DNA of 64,000 bases, taken from the NCBI RefSeq assembly GCF_014635285.1, contig NZ_BMCR01000001.1, forward strand, positions 124,001 to 188,000, read 5' to 3'. Shown piece after piece: positions 52,821-61,969 of this stretch. The notes beneath the pieces were generated by a model. That model was not told where the DNA came from. It made no database searches and saw only the letters and a list, made by a program, of their open reading frames with translations. The translations under genes and the position numbers were made by a program. The DNA comes from Stappia taiwanensis. GTDB taxonomy: Bacteria; Pseudomonadota; Alphaproteobacteria; Rhizobiales; Stappiaceae. Numbering within the stretch: the stretch's first letter is position 1; each line of letters opens with the position of its first letter.

Positions 52821-53012
52821 ATGACCAATGACACCTTCAACATGTCCATGCGCAAGTTCTTGAAACAGGTTGGCGTGACCTCGCAGCAGGCGCTTGAAGC
52901 CCATGTGCGCGATGCCGGACTGACCAGCGGCAGCCTGTCGGCGAAGGTGGTGCTCACCCTCGACGGGCAGGAGTTCGAGCATGTGGTCACCGGCAAGATC
53001 GATCTGGATTGA
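52821..53012 (+). CDS. DUF6494 family small protein
   Basis: A 63-residue protein: FNMSMRKFLKQVGVTSQQAL, then a short beta-rich tail with a GQEFEHVVTGKIDLD ending. The compact alpha-plus-beta pattern matches the DUF6494 family, found next to formate dehydrogenase genes. GATGAGGAGCCAG precedes the ATG; the frame opens 90 bases earlier. Function unknown. Confidence 0.8.
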   Translation: MTNDTFNMSMRKFLKQVGVTSQQALEAHVRDAGLTSGSLSAKVVLTLDGQEFEHVVTGKIDLD

Positions 53013-53088
53013 TCGGCGTGGATTGAACGAGGTGGACGGGTCGGGCAGGATGACTCGATCGTTTTGAAAATTGTCGCAAATTGCTGAC

Positions 53089-53119
53089 GGGATTCAACAA
53101 AACTTGTTCGTTGAATCCC
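53089..53119. terminator. Inverted repeat behind the DUF6494 gene
   Basis: GGGATTCAAC and GTTGAATCCC form a perfect ten-pair stem around an 11-base loop, then TTTCTG. It lies 76 bases beyond the DUF6494 stop and 100 bases before the ligase-like gene. It may end transcription weakly on the plus strand or be an operator for the next gene. Confidence 0.5.
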
Positions 53120-53218
53120 TTTCTGAAGCGCAATTGATTCAAAATCTCAACGTCTGACGCCGCCGGTGACGATGCCGTCGCCGGCATCTCATCAGGTTGG
53201 CCAAGGAGGGCCTCGCGC

Positions 53219-54004
53219 GTGGATCTTGCCGATCCGACATTCCCGCCGCTGTTCACAGGCCATGCGACCGGCGAAGCGGAAGACCCGATGCGGGTCGCGA
53301 TCCGGGGGGCGGCGGAGGGGCGGTTTTCCGCCGGAGATCTGGTGTGGTCGCGCGCCCGCGAACGGGTTTCGCTGGCCTTGGTGCTGGAGCCGGAGGTTCC
53401 CCGTTCCCGGGCGCCCGAGATGCTGTTCCTGGCGATGGTGGCCGCCGGCGATGCGCTTGGTGCGTTGACCCCGCCGGAATTCGCGCTGACCTTCGAGTGG
53501 CCGGCGGGAATCCGGGCAAATGGCGCCAGGGTGGGCCGCGCCCGCCTTGCGGTGAGCGATCTGGACGACGAGAGCCATGCGCCGCTCTGGCTGGTGATCG
53601 GCCTGGAGCTGACGCTGGCGCCCTTGTCCGGCCCGCAGGAGCCGGGAGAGACGCCGGACCGGACCAGCCTTGTGGACGAGGGCGCGGTGGATATTGACCG
53701 CAGCGGCGCGCTGGAAGCCCTGTCGCGGCATCTCCTGAGCTGGATCCATACCTGGGATGTGGACGGTTTCGCGCCGGTTCTGGAGAACTGGCTCTTCCGG
53801 GCCGACGGTTATCGCCGCAGCCATGCGGTGGAGACGGCACAGGGCCGCGTTCGCGGCACCTTCCTTGGGCTTGATGAACAGGGCAACATGCTGTTGAAGC
53901 AGGAAGAGAGCGAAGGAGGGGGGACGTTGTCCTTGTCTCTGCTTGCGAATTTGTCACCCGAAGAGAACTTGCCACCCGAAGAGACGGAGGCCGCGGCGCG
54001 CTGA
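53219..54004 (+). CDS. Biotin/lipoate A/B ligase-like protein (DUF4444)
   Basis: A 261-residue protein with the fold markers of biotin/lipoate protein ligases: ALVLEPEVPRSRAPEMLFLA, an aspartate/glycine-rich core with RADGYRRSHAVETAQGRVRG, and a C-terminal DUF4444-type barrel (GTFLGLDEQGNMLLKQEE). I do not see the full lipoyl-AMP motif, so catalysis is uncertain. The GTG start follows AAGGAGG. It sits amid FDH accessory genes and leads directly into DUF6505 and DUF6352. Confidence 0.78.
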   Translation: MDLADPTFPPLFTGHATGEAEDPMRVAIRGAAEGRFSAGDLVWSRARERVSLALVLEPEVPRSRAPEMLFLAMVAAGDALGALTPPEFALTFEWPAGIRANGARVGRARLAVSDLDDESHAPLWLVIGLELTLAPLSGPQEPGETPDRTSLVDEGAVDIDRSGALEALSRHLLSWIHTWDVDGFAPVLENWLFRADGYRRSHAVETAQGRVRGTFLGLDEQGNMLLKQEESEGGGTLSLSLLANLSPEENLPPEETEAAAR

Positions 54005-54006
54005 CC

Positions 54007-54492
54007 ATGGCACGACTTCTGAAAGCCATCCGTCTGGATGAGTCCGATACGCAGATTTTCCCCGAGGTTGCCGAGCCGGGCGACTGGGTCATTCCCGGCA
54101 CCTTCGCCTTTCGCAACTACACGCCGGAAGGGCTGACGGGGCAGGTCCGGCAGGCGTTCGCGTTCGGCTTCCTGTCGTTGGGAACCTTCGGCTGGACCAC
54201 GCTCGCCACCCCGGCGGACATCTCCGAGGAGGAGCGGGACCGGTTGGTCGGTCTGCTGGCCGATCATTTCGTCGCCGAACACGGCGCGCCCAGCCGCGAG
54301 GCGGCCTTGCCGGTTGCCGAGGCGGAGATCGCCGATGCCATGGAGATCGCCGGCGGGCTGGAGCTGAATGATCTTCTGACCATCCTGCGCGAGATTGACG
54401 ACGATGGCGCGGTGCATGAGCGGTTCGAGGTGGTGACCCCGCCCGAAGACGCGCCCCATGCCCGCATCTGGGATGTGGACGAGACCGAGTGA
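54007..54492 (+). CDS. DUF6505 family protein
   Basis: A 161-residue soluble protein beginning MARLLKAIRLDESDTQIFPE, two bases behind the ligase-like gene. The sequence is acidic and alpha/beta in character with FGFLSLGTFGWTTLATPADI in the middle. It matches the DUF6505 family known only from formate dehydrogenase neighbourhoods. Its stop overlaps the next ATG (TGATG). Function unknown. Confidence 0.8.
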   Translation: MARLLKAIRLDESDTQIFPEVAEPGDWVIPGTFAFRNYTPEGLTGQVRQAFAFGFLSLGTFGWTTLATPADISEEERDRLVGLLADHFVAEHGAPSREAALPVAEAEIADAMEIAGGLELNDLLTILREIDDDGAVHERFEVVTPPEDAPHARIWDVDETE

Positions 54493-55508
54493 TGCGGGCG
54501 TTCTGGAAATCCTCCGGCGCGCATCTGGTTTCCCGCGATGGCAACGGCTGGCTGACGGTGACGCCGGACCTGCTGCGGGCCTATGTCACCCGGCCGGAAA
54601 TCCACCCGGTGGAGGAGTCCTGCCCGGCCGAACATGCCCTGTTCGAAAAGCTGATGTCCGATCCCTTCGCCGGGGTGAGCGAAGCCGACCTTGCGGCCAT
54701 CGCCGATCCGGATGCCGCCGACAATTACCGGGTTCTGCTGCGCTTTCGCGATCATCTGGCCGCGCATGGCACCATCGAGGGCGCCTATGCGGCCCTGTTC
54801 GGCAAGGGTGCGGCAATCGTCATCCCGCCGATGTTCATCGACCAGATGGTCCATCTGATCTGCCACAACATGCTGCGCTCGGTGACCGATCCCTTGCGGC
54901 TGCGCGCAGGCGAACTGTTCTTCCGGGAACAGGCGGTGACCACCGGCGAGGGACAGTTGATGCTGGCCGATGCGGAGATCGTCGAGACCTACGCAAGAAC
55001 CGGCGGGCTCGGCGGCCTTGGCGCGCTGCTGGCGGAGGCCGGAACGCCGGCCCCCTCCGTGTCGCTTGACGTGATCGGCGAGGAAAACGCCGACATCTAC
55101 TGGGACAGGTCCGACCGCTACGATACGGCCATCGACTTCCGCTTTACCGAACCGGCGCTCGATGCCTTTGCCCGGGTGCTGGAAAGCTGGGTGCGGCATT
55201 TTCACGGCGTCGACGTGCGCATTCAGCCGCAACAGTCGATCCGGGATGCGAAGTGGTCGTGGCATGTGGGACTGGACGCCGAGGCCACCCGTATTCTCAA
55301 CGGCCTCTATGAGGGGGCGACTATCGGCGAAGCCGATCTGACCCGCATCGTTGCGCTGTTCCGGCTGGATTTCGAGCGGCGCGGCGATGTCATCGACACA
55401 ATGCGCGGCAAACCCGTCTGGCTGGCGCTGGCCATGGGCGCCGACGACAAGATCCGTATGAAACCGCAAAACCTTTTGACCAACCTCCCGCTGCGGCGGG
55501 GCAATTGA
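54492..55508 (+). CDS. DUF6352 family protein
   Basis: A 338-residue soluble protein starting MRAFWKSSGAHLVSRDGNGW, translationally coupled to DUF6505. The N-terminal half is helical (ADNYRVLLRFRDHLAAHGTI; HLICHNMLRSVTDPLRLRAG contains conserved-looking His and Cys), the C-terminal half acidic (DVIGEENADIYWDRSDRYD; WHVGLDAEATRILNGLYEG). It corresponds to DUF6352. No enzymatic motif is recognised; it is a candidate maturation factor. Confidence 0.8.
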   Translation: MRAFWKSSGAHLVSRDGNGWLTVTPDLLRAYVTRPEIHPVEESCPAEHALFEKLMSDPFAGVSEADLAAIADPDAADNYRVLLRFRDHLAAHGTIEGAYAALFGKGAAIVIPPMFIDQMVHLICHNMLRSVTDPLRLRAGELFFREQAVTTGEGQLMLADAEIVETYARTGGLGGLGALLAEAGTPAPSVSLDVIGEENADIYWDRSDRYDTAIDFRFTEPALDAFARVLESWVRHFHGVDVRIQPQQSIRDAKWSWHVGLDAEATRILNGLYEGATIGEADLTRIVALFRLDFERRGDVIDTMRGKPVWLALAMGADDKIRMKPQNLLTNLPLRRGN

Positions 55509-55550
55509 TCGCAGGTGGAGCCCGGCTCCACGCTATCCGCAAGGCAGAAA

Positions 55551-56453
55551 ATGACCCTTCAAGGCAACGGTCGCGCCGTCGTCATCATGATGCTCGCCAT
55601 GGCGTGCTTCATTTTCAACGACAGCTTCGTCAAGCTCGTCTCCAGCCATCTGCCGCTTGGTCAGATCATGTTCCTGCGCTCGCTGATCGCCATGGCGCTG
55701 TTGCTGGGGATCTGTATCGCCAATGGCTCGATCTATCATTTCGGCCGCCTGCAGCATCCGCTCGTGGTGCTGCGTGTGGTCACCGAGGCGCTGGCCACCG
55801 TGTTCTACCTGACCGCGCTGTTCCATCTGCCGATCGCCAATGTCACCTCCATTCTTCAGGCGTTGCCGCTGATGATCACCGCCGGCGCGGCAATCTTCCT
55901 TGGCGCGCCGGTCGGCTGGCGCCGCTGGAGTGCGATTGGCGTCGGCTTCTTCGGCGTTCTGGTGATTGTCCGGCCCGGTCTCGCCGGTTTCGATGCCTGG
56001 TCGCTGATGGCGCTGGTCGGGGTCGTCTGCATGGCGGTGCGCGATCTTGGCACCTCGCTGTTGCCCAAGACCATCCCCACCCTCGGGGTGACCTTCGCCG
56101 CGCTGGCCGGGGTGGCGGTGACCGGATTGGCCATGGCGGTGGGCGAAACCTGGGTGATGCCCAGCGTTCTGGATATCGTCTTTCTGACCGCCGCCGCCAG
56201 TTTCATTCTGGTGGGGTACATCACCTTGATCCATGCCATGCGCACCGGTGACATCGCCGTCGTGGCGCCGTTCCGCTACTCGATCATCCTCTGGGCAATC
56301 CTGATCGGCTATCTGGTCTGGGGCGACATTCCCGACCTTTACACCCTTGTCGGCGTCGCAATTCTGGTGGCGACCGGCATCTACACCTTGATGCGTGAGC
56401 GCAAGCTGATGAAGGAGGCCGGGCCGGCGGCTTCCAGCCCGCCGCTGCCGTGA
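55551..56453 (+). CDS. DMT-superfamily (EamA) transporter
   Basis: A 300-residue protein with ten membrane segments in two EamA repeats. MLAMACFIFNDSFVKLVSSH and LPIANVTSILQALPLMITAG are typical of drug/metabolite transporters. AAGGCAGAAA precedes the ATG at 42 bases from DUF6352. The substrate is unknown and a link to formate metabolism is only positional. Confidence 0.88.
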   Translation: MTLQGNGRAVVIMMLAMACFIFNDSFVKLVSSHLPLGQIMFLRSLIAMALLLGICIANGSIYHFGRLQHPLVVLRVVTEALATVFYLTALFHLPIANVTSILQALPLMITAGAAIFLGAPVGWRRWSAIGVGFFGVLVIVRPGLAGFDAWSLMALVGVVCMAVRDLGTSLLPKTIPTLGVTFAALAGVAVTGLAMAVGETWVMPSVLDIVFLTAAASFILVGYITLIHAMRTGDIAVVAPFRYSIILWAILIGYLVWGDIPDLYTLVGVAILVATGIYTLMRERKLMKEAGPAASSPPLP

Positions 56454-56545
56454 TTTTCGCTCCGGCGCGCCTTGGCGCCGGCGCTCATCGGGCCGACGCG
56501 CGCAAAGAGCTTGCCTTGTCCGGCGAACCGTTTCAGGTAACGGGT

Positions 56546-57769
56546 ATGACAAATAGCATTTCAACCACCTTCGAGGGGCGTCGGCCGACCCTGGCGATCC
56601 TCGTTGCCGTGTCCGCCGTCAATCCGCTGGCGCTCAATATCTCCCTGCCGTCCTTGCCGCTTCTCGTCGATATTTTCGGCACGACAGCCGGCATGGTCCA
56701 GATGTCGCTGTCGCTCTATCTGGCGGCGGTAGCGGTCGCCCAGATCGGCATCGGCCCGCTGTCGGACCGCTATGGGCGCCGTCCGGTCCTGCTTTGGGGG
56801 CTGGCGATCTTCGTCGTCGGGTCGGTAATTTGCGCGGTGGCGCCCTCCATCGAGGTCTTGCTGACGGGGCGGATGCTGCAGGCAACCGGTGGGTGCGCCG
56901 GGATCGTGCTCGGCCGCGCCATTGTCCGCGACCTTTATGACCGCAGCCAGGCGGCCAGCATGATCGGCTATGTGACCATGGGTCTGGCGGTTGCACCCAT
57001 GATCGGGCCGGCCATCGGCGGCGTGGTCGACCAGAGTTTCGGCTGGCGCAGCAGCTCCTACCTGATGGTGGTGCTGGGCCTGCTGGTGCTCGTCGCAGCC
57101 TGGTTCGACCTGCATGAAACCAATCACAACCGGGTCTCGGGCGGCGGCGTTGCCGGCCTCGTGCGCAGCTATGGGGCGCTGTCGCGATCCGGGTTGTTCT
57201 GGGCCTATGCGCTGACCTCCGCCTTCACCTCCGCCGTGTTCTTCGGCTTTCTCGGTGGCGCGCCCTTCGTGGCTGCGGACCTGCTCGGCATGTCGCCGGC
57301 GGTCTACGGTCTCTATTTCATTCTGGTGGCCGGTGGCTATGTTTTCGGAAACTGGATTTCCGGTCGCTATTCCGGGTCCATCGGCATGGTGCGGATGATC
57401 GGCGCCGGCAATGTGGTTCTGGTGCTGGCGGTGTCAATCATCGCGTTCTTGTTCGCTCTGGGGCTGGTCCACCCTTTGTCGCTGTTCGGGCCGATGTTCG
57501 TGGTGGGGGTTGGCAATGGAATGTGCCTGCCCAATGCCATCGCCGGCGCGGTGAGTGTGCGTCCGGATCTCGCCGGTGCGGCGTCGGGGCTGACGGGCAG
57601 TTTGCAAATTGGCGCCGGCGCCATCGCTTCGGCATTGGCCGGCTGGTTCCTGTCGGGCATCTTGTGGCCGGGTACGATCTGGCCGCTGGTGCTGGTCATG
57701 GCGACCGCCTGCGTCCTGTCCGTGATCGCCAGCATCGCCTCACGGCTTCTGGAGGCCGAGCAATACTGA
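56546..57769 (+). CDS. Major facilitator transporter, Bcr/CflA type
   Basis: A 407-residue, 12-helix transporter. PLALNISLPSLPLLVDIFGT, then GPLSDRYGRRPVLLWGLAIF (the MFS loop 2-3 motif) and GRMLQATGGCAGIVLGRAIV identify the Bcr/CflA multidrug or amino-acid exporter group. The ribosome site is weak, and the open frame begins further upstream. Position inside the FDH island may be chance. Confidence 0.88.
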   Translation: MTNSISTTFEGRRPTLAILVAVSAVNPLALNISLPSLPLLVDIFGTTAGMVQMSLSLYLAAVAVAQIGIGPLSDRYGRRPVLLWGLAIFVVGSVICAVAPSIEVLLTGRMLQATGGCAGIVLGRAIVRDLYDRSQAASMIGYVTMGLAVAPMIGPAIGGVVDQSFGWRSSSYLMVVLGLLVLVAAWFDLHETNHNRVSGGGVAGLVRSYGALSRSGLFWAYALTSAFTSAVFFGFLGGAPFVAADLLGMSPAVYGLYFILVAGGYVFGNWISGRYSGSIGMVRMIGAGNVVLVLAVSIIAFLFALGLVHPLSLFGPMFVVGVGNGMCLPNAIAGAVSVRPDLAGAASGLTGSLQIGAGAIASALAGWFLSGILWPGTIWPLVLVMATACVLSVIASIASRLLEAEQY

Positions 57770-57824
57770 GCAAGGGCGATCTGGCACAAGGAACCTTTCG
57801 GCAAGAAAAAGCAGGGGGAAGCAG

Positions 57825-58127
57825 ATGACCAACAGGCGCGAACGACGCGCGGCGCGGGCGGAAGGGACGCTCGACACCGCAAGCTTTCTGCAGACGGCGG
57901 CACGGTTCATCGACCTTGCCAATCGGGAAAACCGCAAGATCCAGGCGACCGATCTGCATCTGGCCTTCCTCTGGGCGGCGGCACGCTACAACGCCCATGT
58001 GGCCAAGGCGGTGCTGGAGGTGGACGAGCACGAGGCCTTCGTCACCGATATGGTCGAACGCTATACGGAAATGCTGCGCCAGAACCTTGCCGACCCGGAA
58101 CTGGACCCGCCCGCCGGCAATGGTTGA
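57825..58127 (+). CDS. DUF5076 family protein
   Basis: A 100-residue helical protein (FLQTAARFIDLANRENRKIQ; FLWAAARYNAHVAKAVLEVD). It matches DUF5076, usually found with formate dehydrogenase accessory genes. AGGGGGAAGCAG precedes the ATG. The next gene is convergent, 23 bases away. Function unknown. Confidence 0.8.
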   Translation: MTNRRERRAARAEGTLDTASFLQTAARFIDLANRENRKIQATDLHLAFLWAAARYNAHVAKAVLEVDEHEAFVTDMVERYTEMLRQNLADPELDPPAGNG

Positions 58128-58150
58128 GCGCGGTCCTGTATCTTCGCCCG

Positions 58151-60187
58151 TCAGTCGTCCTTGAGGAAATCGTCGGCAGAGAGCTCTTCCCGGGCGGCGA
58201 GGTAATCGTCGGTGGTGACCGGGCGCGGCCGGGCGCCGGCGCGCAGCGGTGTATCCGGCATGGTCCATTGGGCGCTGATCCGGCAATCGTCGCACATGTC
58301 GATGAGCGCGATCTGATCCGGGCGCTGGAACATCCAGTGCTTGCCGGACAGTTTCTCCCGGATCCGGGCAATCGAGGATTTGGTGCCGAACGGCTTGCCG
58401 CAGGAGGCACAGAGCGCCGGCTCCTCCTCATGCAGCACCACCGGCCGCATGGCACTTGACGCGCTGTTGTAGCGCGGCTCCAGCGTGATCACGTGTTCCG
58501 GACAGGTGGCGGCGCACAGGCCGCATTGCACGCAGGCCGCCTCCGTCAGGCTGACCTGTGGCTTTTCCGGATTGTCGGCCAGCGCGTTTGCCGGACAGGA
58601 GGAGACACAGGCAAGACAGAGCGTGCAGCCCTCGGCATCGATTTGGATTCGGCCATAGGGCGCGCTGTCCGGCAGGGCGATGATCTCCGCCGGGGCGGGC
58701 GCTTGGTCGAACAGCCGGGCAATGACGCTGCGGGCGACGTCGCGCTTGCCACCGACCGGGGCGAACAGGCTGCCGGGAAGCGCCGGCGCCGGGCCGGGGA
58801 GGCTGAGATGGGCCGGCAGCGCGTCCGGGTCTGTTTCAAGCGCGATGTCAAAAAGATGATCCGCCGGATAGCCCATGCCGGAAAGAAGGGCGGTGGCAAG
58901 GTCGATCTCGGCGCGCAAGGGATCAAGTTCCCCGGAGAGCTTTGGCGAAGCTAGGACCACCAGCCGCCGGGCGCCGGCCAGCACCGCCGCTAGCAAGGCG
59001 TCGTGACCGAAGCCGCTGACCGCATGAACCCCGAGCGGCAGGACATTGCCGGGAAGGCCGGCGCCCTGGCGGCTGAGCGCGGAAATCAGGTCGAGTCCAT
59101 GGGGCTGGTCATGCAAAAGCAGCACCGGATCCTGTCCGCCGGCATCGCGATAGGTCAGGAGCAGGGTCTGGATGCGGCCGATCAGGTCGGACCGCTTAGG
59201 GTACTGGTAGGCGATGGCGCCGGTGGGGCAGTGGGCGGCGCAGGAGCCGCAGCCGCCGCAGATGCCCGGATCGATGGTGATGGTGTTGCCGGCACTCTCG
59301 ATTGCCCCGGCCGGGCAGGCGTCGAGACATTTGTGGCAGCCGGTCTTGCCGCTGCGGCCATGGGCGCAGATCTCCGGCGTGTAGCCGACATAGCGGGGCT
59401 TTTCGAAGCTGCCGACCATATCGGAAATGTCGAACATCGCCCGAGCGACCGCCGCCGGGTCCTTCGGGTCGGCCCGCAGATAGCCGTCACGCTTGTCCGG
59501 CGCCGTCACCAGCGGGGTGTCGCCGGAGAGGTCAAGGATCAGCGCGCAGGTCGAGCGGGCGCCATCGCGGGCCAAGTCGAACTCCGGCGCCTGCCGCGAG
59601 GAGGGCAGCATCTGCGCATAGTCGTCGACGGTCACCGAAAACCCACCGAGCGAACCGGTCACCGTGCGGATCCGCCCCCGATGGATCGGCACGTCGAGCA
59701 CAGGCGGCAACAGAAGATCGTCCGCGTCGGTGAGAAGCAGCGAGACCGCCAGCCGGCCTTCCAGGGCGCGGGCGGTGTCCAGCGCCTGCTGGCCGGCGCC
59801 ATAGACGAGGCAGACCCCATCCGAGTCCACCGAATGCAGTGGTGCCGGTTCGCTGGCAAGCTGCGCCTCGGCCAGAAGCGCGGCGATCTTCGGATGCGGG
59901 TCGGTGCCGCTGTCGCACCAGCCGGCGCGCTCGCGAATGTTGACGAAGCCGACGTCGTCCTGCCTGCCGGCGTCCTCGGCGATTTCGGAAAAGAGCGGCG
60001 CTTCCTGGGTGCAGGCGACCAGCAGCGGCGTGTCGCCGCCAAGCGCGGTCTCGAAGGCGGCAAGCTGGCTGCGGCACAGGTGGCTGTGGATCGGCGTGTC
60101 GTCGTCGATTCCGGCGATGCGTTTTGCATCAAGGCGCATCGTCCGCTGGCAGTTGCACAGAAGGATCCGAGGCCGGGGCGTGGTCAT
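58151..60187 (-). CDS. Multi-cluster 4Fe-4S protein of the FDH island
   Basis: A 678-residue soluble protein. It begins RILLCNCQRTM, has TGCHKCLDACPAGAIES and CGGCGSCAAHCPTGAIA near residues 290-330, then after a hydrolase-like middle part CTLCLACVSSCPANAL and CVQCGLCAATCPEHV near 550-600, and finally CASCGKPFG and CDDCRIS. That makes at least four [4Fe-4S] sites plus two CxxC pairs. The design recalls heterodisulfide-reductase-type electron hubs. GGAGACCTCGCGC precedes the ATG. It is divergent from DUF3305/DUF3306, its usual neighbours, and probably carries electrons or assembles clusters for FDH. Confidence 0.88.
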   Translation of the reverse strand: MTTPRPRILLCNCQRTMRLDAKRIAGIDDDTPIHSHLCRSQLAAFETALGGDTPLLVACTQEAPLFSEIAEDAGRQDDVGFVNIRERAGWCDSGTDPHPKIAALLAEAQLASEPAPLHSVDSDGVCLVYGAGQQALDTARALEGRLAVSLLLTDADDLLLPPVLDVPIHRGRIRTVTGSLGGFSVTVDDYAQMLPSSRQAPEFDLARDGARSTCALILDLSGDTPLVTAPDKRDGYLRADPKDPAAVARAMFDISDMVGSFEKPRYVGYTPEICAHGRSGKTGCHKCLDACPAGAIESAGNTITIDPGICGGCGSCAAHCPTGAIAYQYPKRSDLIGRIQTLLLTYRDAGGQDPVLLLHDQPHGLDLISALSRQGAGLPGNVLPLGVHAVSGFGHDALLAAVLAGARRLVVLASPKLSGELDPLRAEIDLATALLSGMGYPADHLFDIALETDPDALPAHLSLPGPAPALPGSLFAPVGGKRDVARSVIARLFDQAPAPAEIIALPDSAPYGRIQIDAEGCTLCLACVSSCPANALADNPEKPQVSLTEAACVQCGLCAATCPEHVITLEPRYNSASSAMRPVVLHEEEPALCASCGKPFGTKSSIARIREKLSGKHWMFQRPDQIALIDMCDDCRISAQWTMPDTPLRAGARPRPVTTDDYLAAREELSADDFLKDD

Positions 60188-60405
60188 GCGCGAGGTCTCC
60201 GTCGGCGACGCCATGGCCCGGCTGCTGAGACGGGCGCTGCGCCGCGAAAAGCTGATTTGCCAGAACAATAGCGCAGAACCGCCCCTCTGTCCGGCGAACT
60301 GCGCACGCCATTGTCAAATGCTCTTGAGCGCCCCACAATCAGAAGAACCACGGGCCGCACCAGCTTGCGCCCGTAGGGCCATGCCACAATATCTGGAGCC
60401 GGATC

Positions 60406-60972
60406 GTGCAACGGGAAGTGTCGCTCTCATTCGGGATCGTGCTGGAGCGTAAGCCCGCCACCTCGCGCTGGACGGACTGGGTCTGGTCCGTCCCGGAGGT
60501 GATCGTCGAGGCGCCGGAAACGGACGGCTGGCGCGAGATCGAGGCACGCGGCGAGATGCGCCGCTACCTGTCCGCGCCCCATCGCCTGACCCTGCATCAC
60601 AAGATGGTCGAGGCCTATGACAGCAATATCGAGACGGGCGAGCCCTGTCTCTGGGTGCTGCTGAACGAGGTGGACGGGCCGGAGGATCCCGGCTGGCGGG
60701 TGGCGGCCATCACCGCCGATCCGCATCAGGCCATCGGCTTCCTCGACAGCGGCGAGGGGCTGGTGGAGCGGGTGCCGATGCCGCGGGCGGTGATCGCCTG
60801 GATGGCTGAGTATCTGAAGTCCCTGCCGGAGGCGCCAGCGTTTCGCAAACGGCAGCGCGACCGGATGCCGGACGAGGTGGAGGTGTTCGGCAAGACGCCA
60901 ATCTTCGAGGCGCCGGCCGGTAAGGTTCCGGCGAGGGGCGGGGCTGGGAAAGAAGGGGAGGAGCCGACATGA
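60406..60972 (+). CDS. DUF3305 family protein
   Basis: A 188-residue protein starting at GTG after TCTGGAGCC. SFGIVLERKPATSRWTDWVW is the DUF3305 opening, and HHKMVEAYDSNIETGEPCLW follows; the C-terminus is basic. It occurs with DUF3306 and Fe-S proteins beside alphaproteobacterial formate dehydrogenases. Its stop overlaps DUF3306 by four bases. Function unknown. Confidence 0.87.
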   Translation: MQREVSLSFGIVLERKPATSRWTDWVWSVPEVIVEAPETDGWREIEARGEMRRYLSAPHRLTLHHKMVEAYDSNIETGEPCLWVLLNEVDGPEDPGWRVAAITADPHQAIGFLDSGEGLVERVPMPRAVIAWMAEYLKSLPEAPAFRKRQRDRMPDEVEVFGKTPIFEAPAGKVPARGGAGKEGEEPT

Positions 60973-61610
60973 GCGGCGAGGACACCTCCGGCTTCCTGAA
61001 CCGCTGGTCCCGGCGCAAGCAGGCGGCGCGGGCGGAGGACACCGAACGGCCGGAAGAAGCGCCTGCGCTGGAACCGGATGATGCCGGCGAGACTGTGCCG
61101 GCTGACGCGGAAGCGGCGCGGCTTGAAGCGGAAAACCGCGCGGCGGCGGAGGCTGTCGACCTGGACACGCTGACCTTTGACTCTGACTATTCGGTCTTCC
61201 TCAAGAAGGGGGTGCCGGCCTCCCTGAAAAACGCAGCACTGCGCCGGCTGTGGCGGTCCAATCCGGTGCTTGCCTGCGTCGACGGGCTGAACGACTACGA
61301 CGAGAACTTTCGCGATGTGAAGTCTTTGGGCGAGGGCCTGAAGACCGCCTGGGAGGTGGGCAAGGGTTATCGGCGCAAGGCCGAGGAGCTGGACGCTGCC
61401 CGCAAGGCCGCAAGCGATGCCAGCGATGGCGCCTCTCATCCGGCGGAGGCGGACGCCGCGCCGGAGGGGGAACCGGAAGAGAAACTGGCCCAGTTCGCCA
61501 CACAAGATGTGGTGGAGCCGGAAGTGTCCGCCACCGAACCGGAGGCGCCCTCCGCCCAGCCGGCCGAACGCCCGGCGAAGCGGCCGCGCCGGCGCATGAC
61601 CTTCACCTGA
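60969..61610 (+). CDS. DUF3306 family protein
   Basis: A 213-residue acidic protein. GFLNRWSRRKQAARAEDTER opens it, a central block FDSDYSVFLKKGVPASLKNA with LRRLWRSNPVLACVDGLNDYDENF is the conserved core, and the last 70 residues are low-complexity acidic sequence ending in a basic tail. It is translationally coupled to DUF3305. Function unknown. Confidence 0.87.
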   Translation: MSGEDTSGFLNRWSRRKQAARAEDTERPEEAPALEPDDAGETVPADAEAARLEAENRAAAEAVDLDTLTFDSDYSVFLKKGVPASLKNAALRRLWRSNPVLACVDGLNDYDENFRDVKSLGEGLKTAWEVGKGYRRKAEELDAARKAASDASDGASHPAEADAAPEGEPEEKLAQFATQDVVEPEVSATEPEAPSAQPAERPAKRPRRRMTFT

Positions 61611-61634
61611 GCAAGTCTTTGGATGACGGCATGG

Positions 61635-61967
61635 CTACTGCGGCGGGAACTGCGTCTGGCAGTAGCTGATCGCTCGGGCGCGGAAGGTTTCGTGTTGCCC
61701 GTCGCTGACGAGGCCGTCGCGGCGCATCTGCTCCACCGCGCCGAGGCGTTCGGCGAGGCAGGCGGCCAGTTCCGGGGAGGCTGACGGGGCCGTATTCGCC
61801 GCGCCGGGGGCCTTGGCGAAGGGCGTCAGCGGCATGCCGGAAAAACCGCTCTTTCCCACCCAGACAATGGCGGCGCCAGCGGCAAGGGCGACCGCGAGCG
61901 CGGCAACCCGCGCGCCCGTGCTATCGAGCCGGGAACGGCGCGTGACACGCCCCGTGCCGCCGGGCAT
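61635..61967 (-). CDS. Single-span membrane protein of unknown function
   Basis: A 110-residue protein with a basic N-terminus, one membrane segment (ARVAALAVALAAGAAIVWVG, about 19-38) and a periplasmic domain with two cysteines (ELAACLAERL, RAISYCQTQFPPQ). Its ATG lies two bases after the moaA stop, so it is probably translated with moaA. No family recognised. Confidence 0.72.
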   Translation of the reverse strand: MPGGTGRVTRRSRLDSTGARVAALAVALAAGAAIVWVGKSGFSGMPLTPFAKAPGAANTAPSASPELAACLAERLGAVEQMRRDGLVSDGQHETFRARAISYCQTQFPPQ

Positions 61968-61969
61968 TG

